Shown: positions 1 through 26,045, counted from the first letter of the stretch. The stretch is DNA of 64,000 nt from Tenrec ecaudatus (GCF_050624435.1 NC_134545.1:82781563-82845562), one strand, 5' to 3'. A program made the numbers and translations. Notes: generated from the sequence alone by a model not told the origin.

Positions 1-1589
1 TGACTGGGTGTAAAAGGAAGATGGGCTTCTGTCTATCTTCACCCAGTGCAGTGCTTTGGAATCACCCTACTGTGATGGGCACAGAAGAGAGCCATCAGCC
101 AGGAGGAACCAGGGAGCTGTGTGGCTGCCAACAGTCCCATAGGCAGGGATAGTCATGTTAGCTGGGCCCTACTTCCAGGATGTTTTAAGAAAATTTCGAA
201 CATAACAGAGGATTCAAGCCTGCCATAACAGGAGACTAGGCCCTGCAAAGTCAGGCTTCCCTAGGACCCTCACAAAGCTGAGAGGAGTCATGTTGAGGGA
301 GGCAAAGTAGCACAGAGAGGCAGAATGGCAACTCGTGTACTTGGCATGCACCGGGCCTAAGCTGCCAGCTCCAGAACTCCAAAATTGGTGAAGTGCAGCA
401 GATGTGGGTATTTGGACTCCAGGGTTTGTACTGAGCTGAGTGCCTGGGGCTGGTCCAGGTGCACAGCAGCCCCGGGGCATGTCAGCTTCGGGTGCCTGTA
501 CCAGTGTAAGCAAGCACACTATCATGTTGTGAGAGGGAGACATTAAAGCCCATCTTATGACATGTGTCACTTTGGTTGTTGTCAGCTTTTCATTTCCACA
601 ATGAAAGGAGAGAACAGCTCTGCTTGCCTGTTCGCATCACCGCGACAGGGATAGGGTAAAAGAGGCTGTGACTCTCGTTGAGCTCCACTGAAGGGAGAGT
701 TGATCGTCAGTTGCAGGGTGCACTACAAAGTTGACTGTCCTGAGATTGTTGGGCCTGAGTGGATGTGCAGTAGTAGCTCCTTCCCCTGCCTGCCCTTTGT
801 GTACCACCTCCCAGCCTCTTGCCTTTCCCATCTCTGCCACTCTGACATCCTGTGCAGAGCATCTGGTACGCAGCATGTGCTTGGTATGATCTTCTCAACC
901 TGTGCCAGAGGCACGTCACAATGCAGAGCGTGCTGGGTAAAATAAACACCCCCAGGCAGTGACAGATTTCCTAAAGGACACGAGCAAATCAGAGCCTTGG
1001 ATTTAGCCTTGTCTATCTGCTATCTGCAGCCTCAGTATTTTCAGAAAGCCATCCTGCACTGAAGAAATGGTCGTGCTAGACGTTAAGATGCTGAGGTAGC
1101 AAGAAGTAGCGTCTTGTTGTGTTTTCAACTAGGGCAACAGCCTCATTTTTGTATGATTTTAGCATCCTTGACAATAATGGATTGTTAGCATTGCCTAGAA
1201 CATGGCAGAGTGGGGCTCTCTTGAAGCATTCCTCAGATGACCCTGGCCATGGGGCTTAGTCTTGACCCTTCTGTGCCTTCTGCTATTTCTTGCAGCTCCT
1301 CAGCATTGCTTTTCATTCTTGGTCATTTCTGCAAGCGTTCCTCGTTTATATTTTGGCACCGCTATTGTAAGATGGGGAGACTCAGTGAGCCCCTTTCATA
1401 ACTTTTGTGTTCCGCTACCATTTAGTGTCCCCTCTTTGGCTGTTGCTACAGATACGCAGGTCTATTTGAATAGTATGGCTATATTTTCAAGGAAATGTAG
1501 AGAATTGCTGCTATGTTCATATGGATGTATATACCTCTGAGATAATACCTTTGCTGTTACTTTGACCCTTCAAGGCTAAGGGTGACCTT
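1..1589. other. Gene-poor left edge, possible R3HCC1L 3' UTR
   Basis: No recognisable coding exon or young repeat. If synteny with human holds, the part before about 960 could be R3HCC1L 3' UTR. Confidence 0.4.
941..946 (+). terminator. Candidate poly(A) signal, possibly the end of R3HCC1L
   Basis: AATAAA on the plus strand. In human, R3HCC1L ends tail-to-tail about 2.8 kb from the LOXL4 end; here the two signals are about 2.4 kb apart. No R3HCC1L coding exon was recognised in the window, so the link rests only on synteny. Confidence 0.25.
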
Positions 1590-1789
1590 AACCAAAAACC
1601 AAGACCATTGCCCTCAAGTCTATTACTGATCCTATAGGACAGGATAGAGCTCTGCCCCCATGGGGTTTTCAAGACTGTAAATCTCTCTGGATGCAGGCTG
1701 CTTCCTCTTTCTCCCACAGAGTGGCTGGTTGGAATGTAGACGTTTCCATTAGGAGCCAAGTGCTTAATCACTACACCACCATAGCTCCT
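1590..1789 (-). repeat. AfroSINE
   Basis: Reverse copy: the body CCTATAGGACAGG...AACTGCCCC-type text and the head ending ACACCACCATAGCTCCT, the complement of the SINE start. Confidence 0.85.
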
Positions 1790-3299
1790 AAAGTGACCTT
1801 GAGCAGTGACCCTTGCTGTTGAGGGTGTTCTTAAAGAGCACTGCTAATGATCACACAGAGCCAGTGTTTACTTCCCAGTGTGCTTAGAGGTGTCATGATT
1901 TGAAGTTGTATTTATGTTCATCGTAATGCTGTGTGCCCGTGGCTAGCAGCTTATGCATTTATGTCTTCCATTAAGAGCATTAATAGAGAAGGTACTTTTC
2001 ATTTTTATTTTCCAGGAGTTCATATTGATATCTACTGGCTTTCCTCCATTTCCCTCTTGTCAGGGAAGAGAACCTGCTGAGGCCCAGAAAAGAATATATT
2101 GAGCTTGTCCAGAGAGGAATCCAATCCATGATCCTACCGAAACCATGCCTTCACGAGCCGAGCTAACTAGAAGGGTGCCCAGTGGCTTCCACTGGCTCCT
2201 TGGTTAAATGTTTGGGAAGACAGGGTCACTTGAGATTGATAGTTGAAAGGTATGTCCCTGCAACTTCTGATAGACTCGCCACAAAGGGAATGTCTCTGGG
2301 AACTACAGCAAATAACAGTGTAAGAAGCTGAGGTGGCCAGTACTCTCCATCTCCCTGAGGCGAGTGTAGTATGTGTGCAAAAGGGGAACATCGTCTGACA
2401 ATTGGTTCTGTCTGGAATTTGGTGGTTGGTATTCTGTTAACATTCCACATCTAGTTATAAGTCATGCAAGCCACCGTTCTTCACGTGCCCTTCCCTTTTC
2501 AGCTCAGGGGTAACAGCACAGCCCTTGTGGAGTGGTGTTTTTTTCCCCCCCTAAGAATTAGAACTGGCTGCACCGATCCAACGTGTGATGTGGGCAGCAA
2601 GACTGACACCACAGCCAGTGGCCGTCTGCCTGGGCGGCTTTTTCTGGCCCTCTTCGAAACTGGATCCAGCAAGGAGCAGTGGGTAACCTCCCTGCCCGAG
2701 TCCAGCCATCAGTCACCACCCGCTCCCCCGCCAGCTGCACATTCTTTCACAGACCATTAGTTGCATGCGTGAGTATAATGTTGTTACTGTTTGGGAGATG
2801 TTTGCTGGATCCAAGAGGAAATCAGTCCTTCCCTTGTTTACCTAAACTGCCGTGCCAAAATAGAATGCTCCCTCTGCCTAGTGAAGGAGGTGAGGGAGTT
2901 GAGCGCGAACAGAGAAGGAGAAAGAAGAAAGCACATCCTTGTCTTCAGAACCAGTGCCCGAGAGCAAGTCCCCCTTTGCTCCCTAAAGTAGCTGTCATGT
3001 GTGTTTGCGCGCGCGCGTGCATGCATGCGTGTGTGAGAGAGATTTAGTCGGAGTAGGGTTTTAAATCTACCAGTCATTTTGGCATTGCAGATTCAGTTAG
3101 CATAGTGTCTGATCCTGGGGCTCTACCTTTTTACTTCCTCTTTCCATCTCATCCTTTCCAGCCCATGTGTCAGCATTGAGCCTAGGCATGACCATTGGTA
3201 GTAAGATAGCAGTCACCCTTCATCATGAGCAGCATGTATGTGGGGGTACAGAAGGGTAGAGTTAGTACTCAAGGAAACGTGCAGAATCACAGCTGGTCT
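1790..3299. other. Intergenic, between the left edge and the LOXL4 3' end
   Basis: No gene recognised. It contains a purine/pyrimidine-alternating stretch at 2999-3036 and otherwise unique-looking sequence. Confidence 0.4.
2999..3036. repeat. Alternating purine-pyrimidine tract (TG/CG/CATG)
   Basis: GTGTTTGCGCGCGCGCGTGC followed by ATGCATGCGTGTGTG; a Z-DNA-prone composition. Confidence 0.8.
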
Positions 3300-4416
3300 T
3301 GAGCAGCCCATAATGAGCAACCTTTATTGGCATTCGAGTATCAGACTGCAAGGATCATCTCTTAGTGTGCCTTGGAGAAAAGATCTAAGAGTCATTTCCA
3401 AGAAGACCAGGGGATTTTATACTCCCTGAGCAAGAGCATATCTTGGCCACATCAAGCAGGGTTGGTGGCCTTTCCTGTCTGACTTCTCCATTCGACAGGG
3501 CCTGTGTTTTTTTTCCTTAAGAGATTAGGGGTTTTTTCAACTGATCTGGTCATTGCCAAAATTGACTTCTTGCAAAGTTTGCTCCAGAAACCTGGTCGAT
3601 ACCTGAAATGTAGGCCAGTCCTGAGGTGTGTGGTGATCCCAAGAGACTGGAGTGCCTAGCAGGAGCTTGGGTCTAGATAACCCCAGCAGTCCAGCTTGGC
3701 CTTCTCTTTCTGCTCTGCAGGAAGGCCCTCCCTGCCTGCTTCCCTACCTTCCCCCTCCACCTCCCGCTGTGATATTTGTCCCCTCAAGCACTCAGTGAGT
3801 GAGGGTGCAGGCCCAGCAGGAGTCGCCAGAGGAGCATAGCTCCCAGGGATCTTAGAAACACCTATATGTGTGGTAGAGTGGAAGAAAACCCCTAAAGCAC
3901 ACAGTCTTAGAGTCTGAGGGATGAGTTCTAAGTGAGGACAGATCAAGCAGGGGAGCACTTTACTGCCTCTGCCATTTGTGACTTCCATGAGCTGTGTCGC
4001 ACTGAGCTCCTGGCAGAGAGCTGGCCTTCATCCCCTCTGTATTTTGGTCCTTTATCTTCCATGCCTCTGGGACATGTATAAAGCACCATGAGGGATGGGA
4101 TCAGGGGAGACCTGGGCATTAGTCCACCCCTAAAGAGCTGAGAGCTCTGGAGGCAGGAACCCTGAGGACACAGTCCAGCGAAGCTGAGTCTCCTCATGGG
4201 AGAGGATCCCAGGGAGCCAAGTCTGGAAGCCATTGGTCAAAGGCCCAGCAACATCCTGCTTGGATGATTTTGCCTACCAAAGGAGGCTTCCTGAGCAGCT
4301 TCTTGGTGCCCATTGGCACTGGCCCCTTTCCCTGCAAATTGGGGCTCTGAAGGATATGGCTCCAGTAAGCTGAGGTATTTGGTGTATGGGCAGCAGCTGG
4401 GAGTGTGGGGATGGCT
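3300..4416 (-). other. LOXL4: LOXL4 3' UTR
   Basis: It runs from the stop codon to just past the only good minus-strand AATAAA. The length, about 1.1 kb, is close to that of the human transcript. No young repeat interrupts it. The exact cleavage base is not known. Confidence 0.75.
3323..3328 (-). terminator. LOXL4: LOXL4 polyadenylation signal AATAAA
   Basis: A canonical AATAAA on the minus strand (TTTATT on plus), about 1,090 nt downstream of the stop. A moderately T/G-rich stretch follows. No other canonical signal was seen between it and the stop codon. Confidence 0.75.
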
Positions 4417-18852
<14,436 letters not shown>

Positions 18853-19009
18853 GGTGACTCTAGGGACAGTGGGGGCCAAGGCACCTGGGGAATAAGTAAA
18901 CATGACACGGGTGACCCATTGCAGAAGCTGAATGCAACAAAGGGTGGCCAGACTCCTCCAACTGCATCGTATGCGATGGCCTTGACTGAGCCGGCGGGCT
19001 CTCGCCTTG

Positions 19010-19160
19010 GCAGATTTGGTCTCAAGGCAGCACTCTTTGGCTGTGTGACCTTGAAGAAGAAACGTAGCCTTCCCGAGCCTCAATTTCCACCTCTGGGAAA
19101 TGGGGATAATCCCCAGCACTTTTATGCATGTTAAATAAGACAACCTCTATAAAGTACTTT
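19010..19160 (+). repeat. MIR SINE fragment in LOXL4 intron 1
   Basis: GGCTGTGTGACCTTGAAGAA, CCTCAATTTCCACCTCTGGG and AAATGGGGATAATCCCCAGC are typical MIR core text. Confidence 0.8.
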
Positions 19161-19163
19161 AAA

Positions 19164-19396
19164 GGAGCCCTGGTGGCATAGAGGTTATGTGTTGGGCTGT
19201 GATCTGCCAGGTCATCAGTTCGAAACCACCAGGTCATCAGTTCAGCTACTCCTTGGGAGAAAGTTGGGGCTTTCTACTACTATAAACTGTTACAGTCTCT
19301 GAAACACACAAGGGCAGTTCTACTCTGCCCAATAGGCTTACTATGAGTCAGCATCGACTCAATGGCAATGAGTTGGTTTTAGGTTTGTTTTTTTTA
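19164..19396 (+). repeat. AfroSINE, left arm of an inverted pair (LOXL4 intron 1)
   Basis: Forward copy starting GGAGCCCTGGTGGCATAGAG. A 22-bp internal duplication of CAGGTCATCAGTTCGAAACC-type text sits in the head. The body carries CTATGAGTCAGCATCGACTC and the tail is GTTTTTTTT. Confidence 0.92.
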
Positions 19397-19398
19397 AA

Positions 19399-19618
19399 CA
19401 CCAACCAAAATAAAACTAAATCACTGCCATCGAGTTAATTCTGATTCATAGCGACCTTATAGGACAGGGTATAACTGTCCCTGGGGGGAGGGAGGGTTCC
19501 CAGACTGTAACTCTTTACGGGAGCAGAAAGCCCCATCTTTCTCCTGTGTGGTGACTGGTAGTTTCAAACTGCTGACGTCATTGGTAGCCCACTGTGTATC
19601 CTATTACACCACCAGGCC
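19399..19618 (-). repeat. AfroSINE, right arm of an inverted pair (LOXL4 intron 1)
   Basis: Reverse copy beginning with its tail complement ACCAACCAAAATAAAAC and ending near ACACCACCAGGCCT. It directly abuts the forward copy, tail to tail. Confidence 0.92.
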
Positions 19619-19630
19619 TAGATCATAGTA

Positions 19631-19850
19631 AATGCTTCCTGAGTGGAGCAAACGCTCAAGTACTGGACTTCTAAGGAAAAGGTTAGGAGGAGGTTTGGAC
19701 CCACCCAGAGGCTTCTCGGGAGGAACACATGTCAATGGGCCTCTGACAGGCTGTGGTCTTGGACCCTGTAGAATGCAGTTCTTGTCTACCATCCACGGGC
19801 TCCCAGGAGTCAGAATTGACTCACCAACTGGCTTGGTTTGCTGTTTGGTT
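19631..19850 (+). repeat. Older-type AfroSINE (LOXL4 intron 1)
   Basis: Forward copy with GTACTGGACTTCTAAGGAAA, GACCCACCCAGAGGCTTCTC and the end GAGTCAGAATTGACTC. It is the third member of the cluster. Confidence 0.75.
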
Positions 19851-21794
19851 TGTTCTATATGGTCTTATGGAGAGGTAGAATTGGTGGTTCCCCATTTGAG
19901 TAGTCAAGACTATCTACTTCAGGGATGTGAGCTAGTCTCCCCATCAGCTAGCAAGATCTGCAGACTCCCCACCCCTTGGCTCTTGGTCCACTTCAGTGCC
20001 AGCTTCCTTCACGAACGCGCAACCCTTTTGGAATTCTTGCTTCATGCAGTGATGACATGATGGCAGGAGAACGAAAGGCCTCCAATGCTCTCCCTGACCC
20101 TCATGAGACCCAGGGAAGAGGGACTTTCAGAGAAGAGATGGGGATCCTGGGAGCACACATGCATGGGGGGAGAAGGGGAGTTCCAGGCAGAGAGAACAGG
20201 AGAGCCAAGGAGGAGAGGTGGCAAGAGGTGAGTCTGCACCTGAGCAGGAAACCCCTTCCAACTGCCAACCTTGTGTGGCAGTGCCGGGGGCTCGGAGCCA
20301 GGACCCGAGCCATGTAGGATCGGCCTTCCTCTTCCCAGGAACTAGGGGCAGCACACATCAGAGGACCCGCCTCAAGCAGGCTGCAGCCGGTTCTCTCTGT
20401 GTCCGTAGAGGGGGGTGAGGTTGTGGGCTGGCATTTCCTCCTCACACATTGGCACTCTGGGTCATGAGCCAAAAGGATGGGTGACAGGCACCATGCCACA
20501 GCTAACTAGAGCAGCAGGAGACCTCAGGAGCTGGCATGCTGAAGCTCCTGCAGTCCCAGGCTCTCCTAAGCCAGGCTCGCTGCCCAGGTCCCCTGGGCAA
20601 AGGAGCGTCTAGCAGGGGGATAGAGATGGCTGGGGTCCAGAGTCCTCTCTTTGGCTTTAGCCTGCAGCTTCCTGCCCCAGGCTCACTGCCAATAGCCCTG
20701 CCTGCCCCTGCTCGCCTGCCCTTCCTTTTCTACCTGCTAGTCAGGCTACCATACCTGCATGTCCTCCTCTGTTCCCGCCTCAGCCCCTACATGTAATCAA
20801 AGGGGACCAGCAGGCAGGATTCCACTCAGAGCCCTCCAGCTGCGAGGACCCAGAAGCCACATAGGACTGGCCTGAGCGATGCCTGCCAGGAGTCAAAAGG
20901 GTCCTGACTCACAGGGCCACCAAGTTCTGGCTGGCATGAGGTGCTTCTCTCTCTCTGAGACTCAGCTCTCTTTGAGTCTGGGGGTGGCTTTTGAGGGGTC
21001 CCTCATCAATGTTGTCCTCTGGTAGACCATGAAGTCTGATCCCGAGTGTGTGGCTGAAGTCCCCACAGCACTGGGGAGGTCATATGAGAGGATGAGGCAA
21101 TGTCCAGCCAATGGGGTCCATTCTTCCAAAGGGCCTCCGGGGACAGGGATGGGCCTTGGCTGCAGGACTCCAGGTTCTGGGCTGGGGCAACTCCCTTCGG
21201 GGAAAGTGGCATTACTGGGTGCAGACAGCACCTCCTGACACTGTCGAGAGGAGGTGATACCAACATAACCACAGGGTCCGAGGTGGGGGTGGCATCGGGG
21301 TGGGCGGGTGCTGTACCAAGGCAGTGGCATCTCTCGGCTTGGTATCGCCAGTCATCTAGAGAGGTAACCCGTCAACCCTGCCCCCACTGCTGCCTCCAGA
21401 GAGCACAGCAGTGGAAGACCAAGAGACTTCCCACTTAGGCCCATGGGAGAGGCCCATGGGAGCTTCGAGGCAGGCCTTGGAGAGGGGAACAGGGCCAAAC
21501 CAGGCCACCCACCTACCGGGGGAGAGGTTTTCCGGATCGTCCCACCCACAGTGGGGTGACATCATGAGTTCCTGTACTGGGTGACACCAACCCTAGTGGA
21601 CATCACTGCCAGGTAGCAGATGAGTCAGCAACGGGAACCCAGCATCAGATCTAGAGGGAGCCCCTCTCCGACTTCCTGCCCAGAGTGGGACCCTTGCAGC
21701 TCCTGCTTACATCAAGCTTGTCTCTCACCAACCTTCGAACATAGCTGACATTTCCAGACTCGTTTGTCCTCCCTGCCCCTTCTACTCAAGCCCT

Positions 21795-21905
21795 CAAGGC
21801 TTAGTAAGGTTACATGTTGCGCTGCCAGTCTCCAGGTCAGCAGTTCAAAACCACCAGCCCCTCCCAGGGAGAAAGACAGGGTTCTACCCTCCCCCACAGG
21901 TGCAC
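21795..21905 (+). repeat. AfroSINE fragment in LOXL4 intron 1
   Basis: Forward head only: AGGTCAGCAGTTCAAAACCA, CCAGCCCCTCCCAGGGAGAA. Confidence 0.75.
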
Positions 21906-22185
21906 TGTGAGCTCACATCCACTGGGGGGTAGGGAGGTTGGCTGCATTTGGCCTCCTTCTGCTTGGAGGGCCCTTTCTCTCCACCTCCTATTAGGAAACT
22001 CCTACACAGCCTTCAGCGCCTCCTCCTCTATTAGCCCCTCCCCCCCCCAGTTCCCCTGCCTCCCTGGCATTTGATGTGATCACTTCTTGCCTGCCCAACC
22101 TGCCAGGGACTTTTGTCTGCCCCAGCTGTTTTCCTGCACGGAGCACAGGAAAATGGAGCCTGGCAGAAAACCCTCCCTGAGAGAA

Positions 22186-22375
22186 GGAACCTCAATGCCA
22201 CAGAATTGATTGGCTCAAAGCGGCAGGACAGGGGAGAACCGTCCCTGGGGGGTTCCCAGACTGGAACTCTTTACGGGAATAGAAAGCCCTGTCTTTCTCC
22301 CATGAAGTGGCTGGTGGTTTCGAACTGCTGAACTTAAGGCTAGCAGCTTAATTCGTAACCAGTCCTCCAGGAGCA
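22186..22375 (-). repeat. AfroSINE in LOXL4 intron 1
   Basis: Reverse copy: CAGACTGGAACTCTTTACGG, GGTGGTTTCGAACTGCTGAA, and the head complement AACCAGTCCTCCAGGAGC. Confidence 0.9.
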
Positions 22376-22473
22376 GCTTCACAAGTAGAAGTTTCCTTCC
22401 CAAGCGAAGGAGAAGGGAACCAGGTGGGATAGAAGGAGTGGGGGAGGGGTGTGAACAGGAGGGGAGGGTCCAA

Positions 22474-22675
22474 ATAAACCCCACTGCCGTTCAGTGATCT
22501 GACTCTTAGCGACCCTCTAGGACAAAGGAGAACTGCCCCTGTGGGTTTCGAGGCTGTAACTCTTTCTGGGGACAGACTGCTGTCATCTTTCTCACTTTGA
22601 GCCACTGAGGGGTTTGAAGTGCTGGCCTTATGGTTAGCAGTCCAACGCCTCACCCACTGTGCCACCAGGGCACCT
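22474..22675 (-). repeat. AfroSINE in LOXL4 intron 1
   Basis: Reverse copy: CTTAGCGACCCTCTAGGACA, GAGGCTGTAACTCTTTCTGG, ending ACTGTGCCACCAGGGCACC. Confidence 0.92.
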
Positions 22676-23271
22676 TTGAGGTTAAAAATAAGAAGCTGGT
22701 AATAATACTACATTTGACATATTGAGTAGCATGTCCATTCTAGAAGACGGGTCCCAGAGAGGAAGGGACCTGCCCTGCCAGGATTGAAAGCAACAGATGG
22801 GCCACCAGACCTTTGGCGCTGGGGAGACAGGTGGGAAGTGGAGGGAAGGGAGCAGAGAGTTAGTTGAATGAGTTCCCTCGGCTGGGGCTTGATTTATGAC
22901 CCGGGCGGAGTGTGACGGGCGGAGTGTGGCACTGGGGTGGGTGCCAGCGCAGAGCCCCACACAGCGATAGCCCCAGGACCCTGGCAACTTGAGGCAGAGA
23001 GGCACCTGTGTCAGGCGCTGCCAGAGGACACTGGCGCCTGGCCTGGCCTGGCCCAGCTAGGGCTGGGAGAGGGTGAATGTCTGAGCATTGGGAGCTGCCC
23101 TCCCCGGGGCGGTCACAAGTCACCCACGCCACCTTTCTTTCTAACTCGTCGGGGCAGAGTGGCTCTCCGTCCCCCTGAAGCCCTCCACCGAAGCAGCTGC
23201 CAGCAAATGGGCTCTGAGGGCTATGATAGCCCAGGCTTCAGACGCTGCCAGACTTAAACTCCCCTTCTCAC

Positions 23272-23766
23272 CTCCCGTCGGGCACAGTCAGCTCTGCTGG
23301 GGTTCATTGGTGACCCAGCTAGCCCCCAGCCGCTCTGCCTCCAAGTGCCCGGAACCGCATTTAAGCCCACCCTGAGGCTCACTCGCGCCTCCCCGCTGGG
23401 TCCCGAGGCAGAGAAAGGGTTCCACACCGCAAGTCATTAACAAGACGCGCAGCAGGCACCTCGGCCGGGCGCCCGTCCCAGGCCTGGAGCCAAGCGCCCA
23501 AACTTGGTCGCTTCTCCCCCCGTTGGAAATGGATGACCGAGCCGCTGGGGAGCTAAGCGCCTGCCCAGCTGGGCAGTGGTCTGCGACCCCCGTCCCTCCC
23601 ACCCACCCGCCCCGCTGCAAGAGCCCTCCCGTGGAGTGCAGAGCCCGGAGCGAGCGGGGCGGCGGGCGCGCACGGCGGGAAGCAGACCTGGGGCCGGGCT
23701 GCGCTGGCCGGCTGGAGCGCCGAGGTCCGGGGCCGCGCCGGGCGCCGCTGAGCAGGGCGAACGGGC
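23272..23766 (-). other. LOXL4: LOXL4 non-coding exon 1 (approximate extent)
   Basis: The 5' limit is inferred from the TATA box. The 3' limit is uncertain: the best minus-strand donor is GGGAG|GTGAGA at 23272/23271, and a shorter exon ending GCGA|GTGAGC near 23382 is also possible. No conserved protein starts in it. Confidence 0.4.
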
Positions 23767-23790
23767 CTCCTGGGGCACCCTCGGGGGCCC

Positions 23791-23797
23791 TTTTATA
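23791..23797 (-). promoter_or_regulatory. LOXL4: LOXL4 TATA box (TATAAAA)
   Basis: The minus strand reads CCGTATAAAAGGGCC. Several GC boxes (CCCCGCCCC and GGCCCCGCCCCC on plus, about 23822-23847) lie 25-55 bp upstream on the minus strand. The predicted start of transcription is near 23765. Confidence 0.7.
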
Positions 23798-24095
23798 CGG
23801 CAGCCCGCCCGAGGGCGACCCCCCCGCCCCCGCCGGCCCCGCCCCCGAGCGGACCGGGAATAACTGGGCGCCCCGCCCGGGCCTCCGCCCGCGTCCTCTG
23901 CGGGACCTGGGCCCGGGAGGCGGGCGCCCACCCTCAGCCACCGGGGGCGCGGGGCAGGGCAACTGGGGGGGGGGGCTGCTGTTCCCCGAGGGCCCCCTCG
24001 CCCCGAGGTGGAAGCCAGCTGGCGCTGCCCCCGGAAGGGACGCGGGCAGGGCCCACGTTCCCACCGGGAGGGCCTCCGTGGGCCCCGCAGGACTG

Positions 24096-24102
24096 TGACT
24101 CA
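24096..24102. promoter_or_regulatory. AP-1 consensus TGACTCA upstream of LOXL4
   Basis: A perfect AP-1 heptamer about 300 bp upstream of the TATA box. LOXL4 induction by TGF-beta through AP-1 and Smad has been reported in other mammals, so the site is plausible, but such heptamers also occur by chance. Confidence 0.35.
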
Positions 24103-24442
24103 GGCCCTCTCTGAGACTCAGTTTCCCTCCCAGTGTAACAGGAGCTGCGCTTTATATTCGGCGAATCCTGGGCCGCCGGCCTGTGGCGCAGGGACACCCC
24201 TCTCTACCCCCCCCGCCCCCCCGGCGGTGGAACCCCAGGCAGGTCTCGGGACCCTCTTCCCCAGGCGCAGGGTCCAGAGGCGCAGCGCTCGCTCCCCTCT
24301 CCCTCGGGTGGCATCAGCTGCAGTTTACTAGGGGAGTGCGGACTGCAGAAGGGGCCACGGCGCCCCACACATGGCGTGCTCCCCCTGGAAATCAAGAGTC
24401 CACACCTCGCAGGTGCTGCGGCCCAGTTGCTTCCAAATAGTT

Positions 24443-24622
24443 TCCGACACAGGGGGACCCAATGGGACAGAGTAGAACGGCCCCACAAGGTTCCCCTGGC
24501 TGTAATTCTTCACGGAAGCAGACCTTTCTCTGGCGCAGCCTCTGGGGAGGGATTGGTAGGGTCAAACCACCGACCAATTGTGTAGCACCTGAGTGCTTAA
24601 CCGCTGTGCCATCAGGGCACCC
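24443..24622 (-). repeat. AfroSINE upstream of LOXL4
   Basis: Reverse copy: GACAGAGTAGAACGGCCCCA, CTGTAATTCTTCACGGAAGC, ending GCTGTGCCATCAGGGCACCC. It lies just outside the CpG island. Confidence 0.9.
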
Positions 24623-25779
24623 CCACGCAGCCCACGGAAGAACCTCAATCCTGCCCTCCAACCCCACGTAGAAGGGACCGTGGCAGCCGTAGCTCTTGGA
24701 GAGCTAGGAGTGGCCTGGGGTGGCGTGGGGGGCCAGGGAGCCCGGAATGAAACGTAGGCAGCAATGGCTGAGTAGAAATGATGCGTCCTGTCACTCAGGT
24801 GCCTGCATGCCAGCTCCAGCTCTAAATTCTTCCCCATAGTCCAGGTCACTCCCTGGGCCTCAGTGTCCCTAGCTACCAAATGGGCATATAGTCCTAGCCT
24901 CCCAGTTCCCTCCAGAGGCCCAGACCTGTGCAGGCAGCAGAAAATCCCTCTCCCTGCCCCCACCCTCCACTCTCACCCCAGTTCCCTGGGAGTTTGCTCC
25001 AAAGTCTCCTTCATCCAGGAGCCTATGTTGATTTGCTCCTATGTGCCAGACAGTGCGGAGCGCTAGACCCCAAGGCGGGTGGGCTGGAGGGGCTTGCCTG
25101 GCTGTGGGGGAGGCAGATCTGTAAGCAAACACTGTGGCCAAGCAGGGGTGATGATAAAGGCTCTGATGGACAGGTGGGCCATTTTGAAACCTAGGTGACA
25201 GCCAGACCACACTGGTCCTTCTGCCTGGTCCTACCTTGCACGGCTGGCTGCCCCTGCCTAAGATACCCCCCCAGTGTCCCTGCCCCACCCCCGCTGAGCC
25301 CAAAACATTCCCTTAGATGAATCAACAGGAAAGAATGCTCCCAGCCTCTGGCCAGTGGCTGTGGCAGCCCCTTGGCCCCTCCCCTCGGGGACAATGAGGC
25401 AGCTGTGAACCTGGGTGCCAGGTATGCCTGGGCCCCCTCCCTGGGCCAGCCACCTCTCATGCAGAGCCAGGAGCAACACAGAGGCTCAGGAACTCAGCCC
25501 CACCTGCTGCCAATCACGGCCTGCCTGCCTGCCCAGAACTAAAAATATCCCGGAGCCCTGGGGGGGCCCAGGGAGAGCAGGGAATGAATGGACATTGCCC
25601 GGAAGTCCTTTAACTTAACAGAGGCTGAGGCTGGAGGGTAGTGAACAGGGGATACTGGCAGGGCCCACAGTGAGGCCCCTCCTTGAGAAGTCAGGGCCTG
25701 ACCTCCGCGATTCAGTCTGGTGGGGTTTTCTCAGCTAGCCTCCGAATCCCCCATGTCCTCATCCATCCATGCTGTCGAA
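24623..25779. other. Intergenic, no gene seen
   Basis: GC-rich unique-looking sequence with weak MIR-like remnants near 24800-24900 (TGGGCCTCAGTGTCCCTAGC) and near 25040. No coding exon recognised. Confidence 0.4.
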
Positions 25780-26045
25780 AAGAGCTGCCTTGGACAACGG
25801 AAAAGCGGGTGAAGGGAGACAGTGGTCGGTATAGGACATGAACAAAAATGATAACTTATCAAGGGCTCATGAGGGAGGGAGGGTGGGGGACGGGGGAAAT
25901 GAACTGATGCCAGGGGCTCAAGTAGAAAGAAAATATTTTGGAGATGATGCTGGCAACATAGGTACAAATGTGCTTGACACGATGGATGGGTGGATGACTG
26001 TGGCAAGCTCGAAGAACCCCCAGTGAAATGATTTAAAAAGAAAAA
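25780..26045 (+). mobile_element. L1-type LINE 3' tail
   Basis: Forward orientation: ACTTATCAAGGGCTCATGAG, AAATGTGCTTGACACGATGG, ending GAAATGATTTAAAAAGAAAA. It is the complement of the tails at 28.0, 39.2 and 47.1 kb. Confidence 0.8.

Larger units (their letters stand above)
23430..24310. promoter_or_regulatory. LOXL4: CpG island over the LOXL4 promoter and exon 1
   Basis: CG dinucleotides are dense here, unlike most of the rest of the window. The island sits 4.6 kb upstream of the first coding exon, where the non-coding first exon of LOXL4 is expected. Confidence 0.85.

Noticed and set aside
23288..24064. 258-codon minus-strand ORF and overlapping long ORFs on plus
   Set aside because: GC-rich CpG-island sequence has few stop codons; the translations are low-complexity Gly/Pro/Arg/Ala with no domain.
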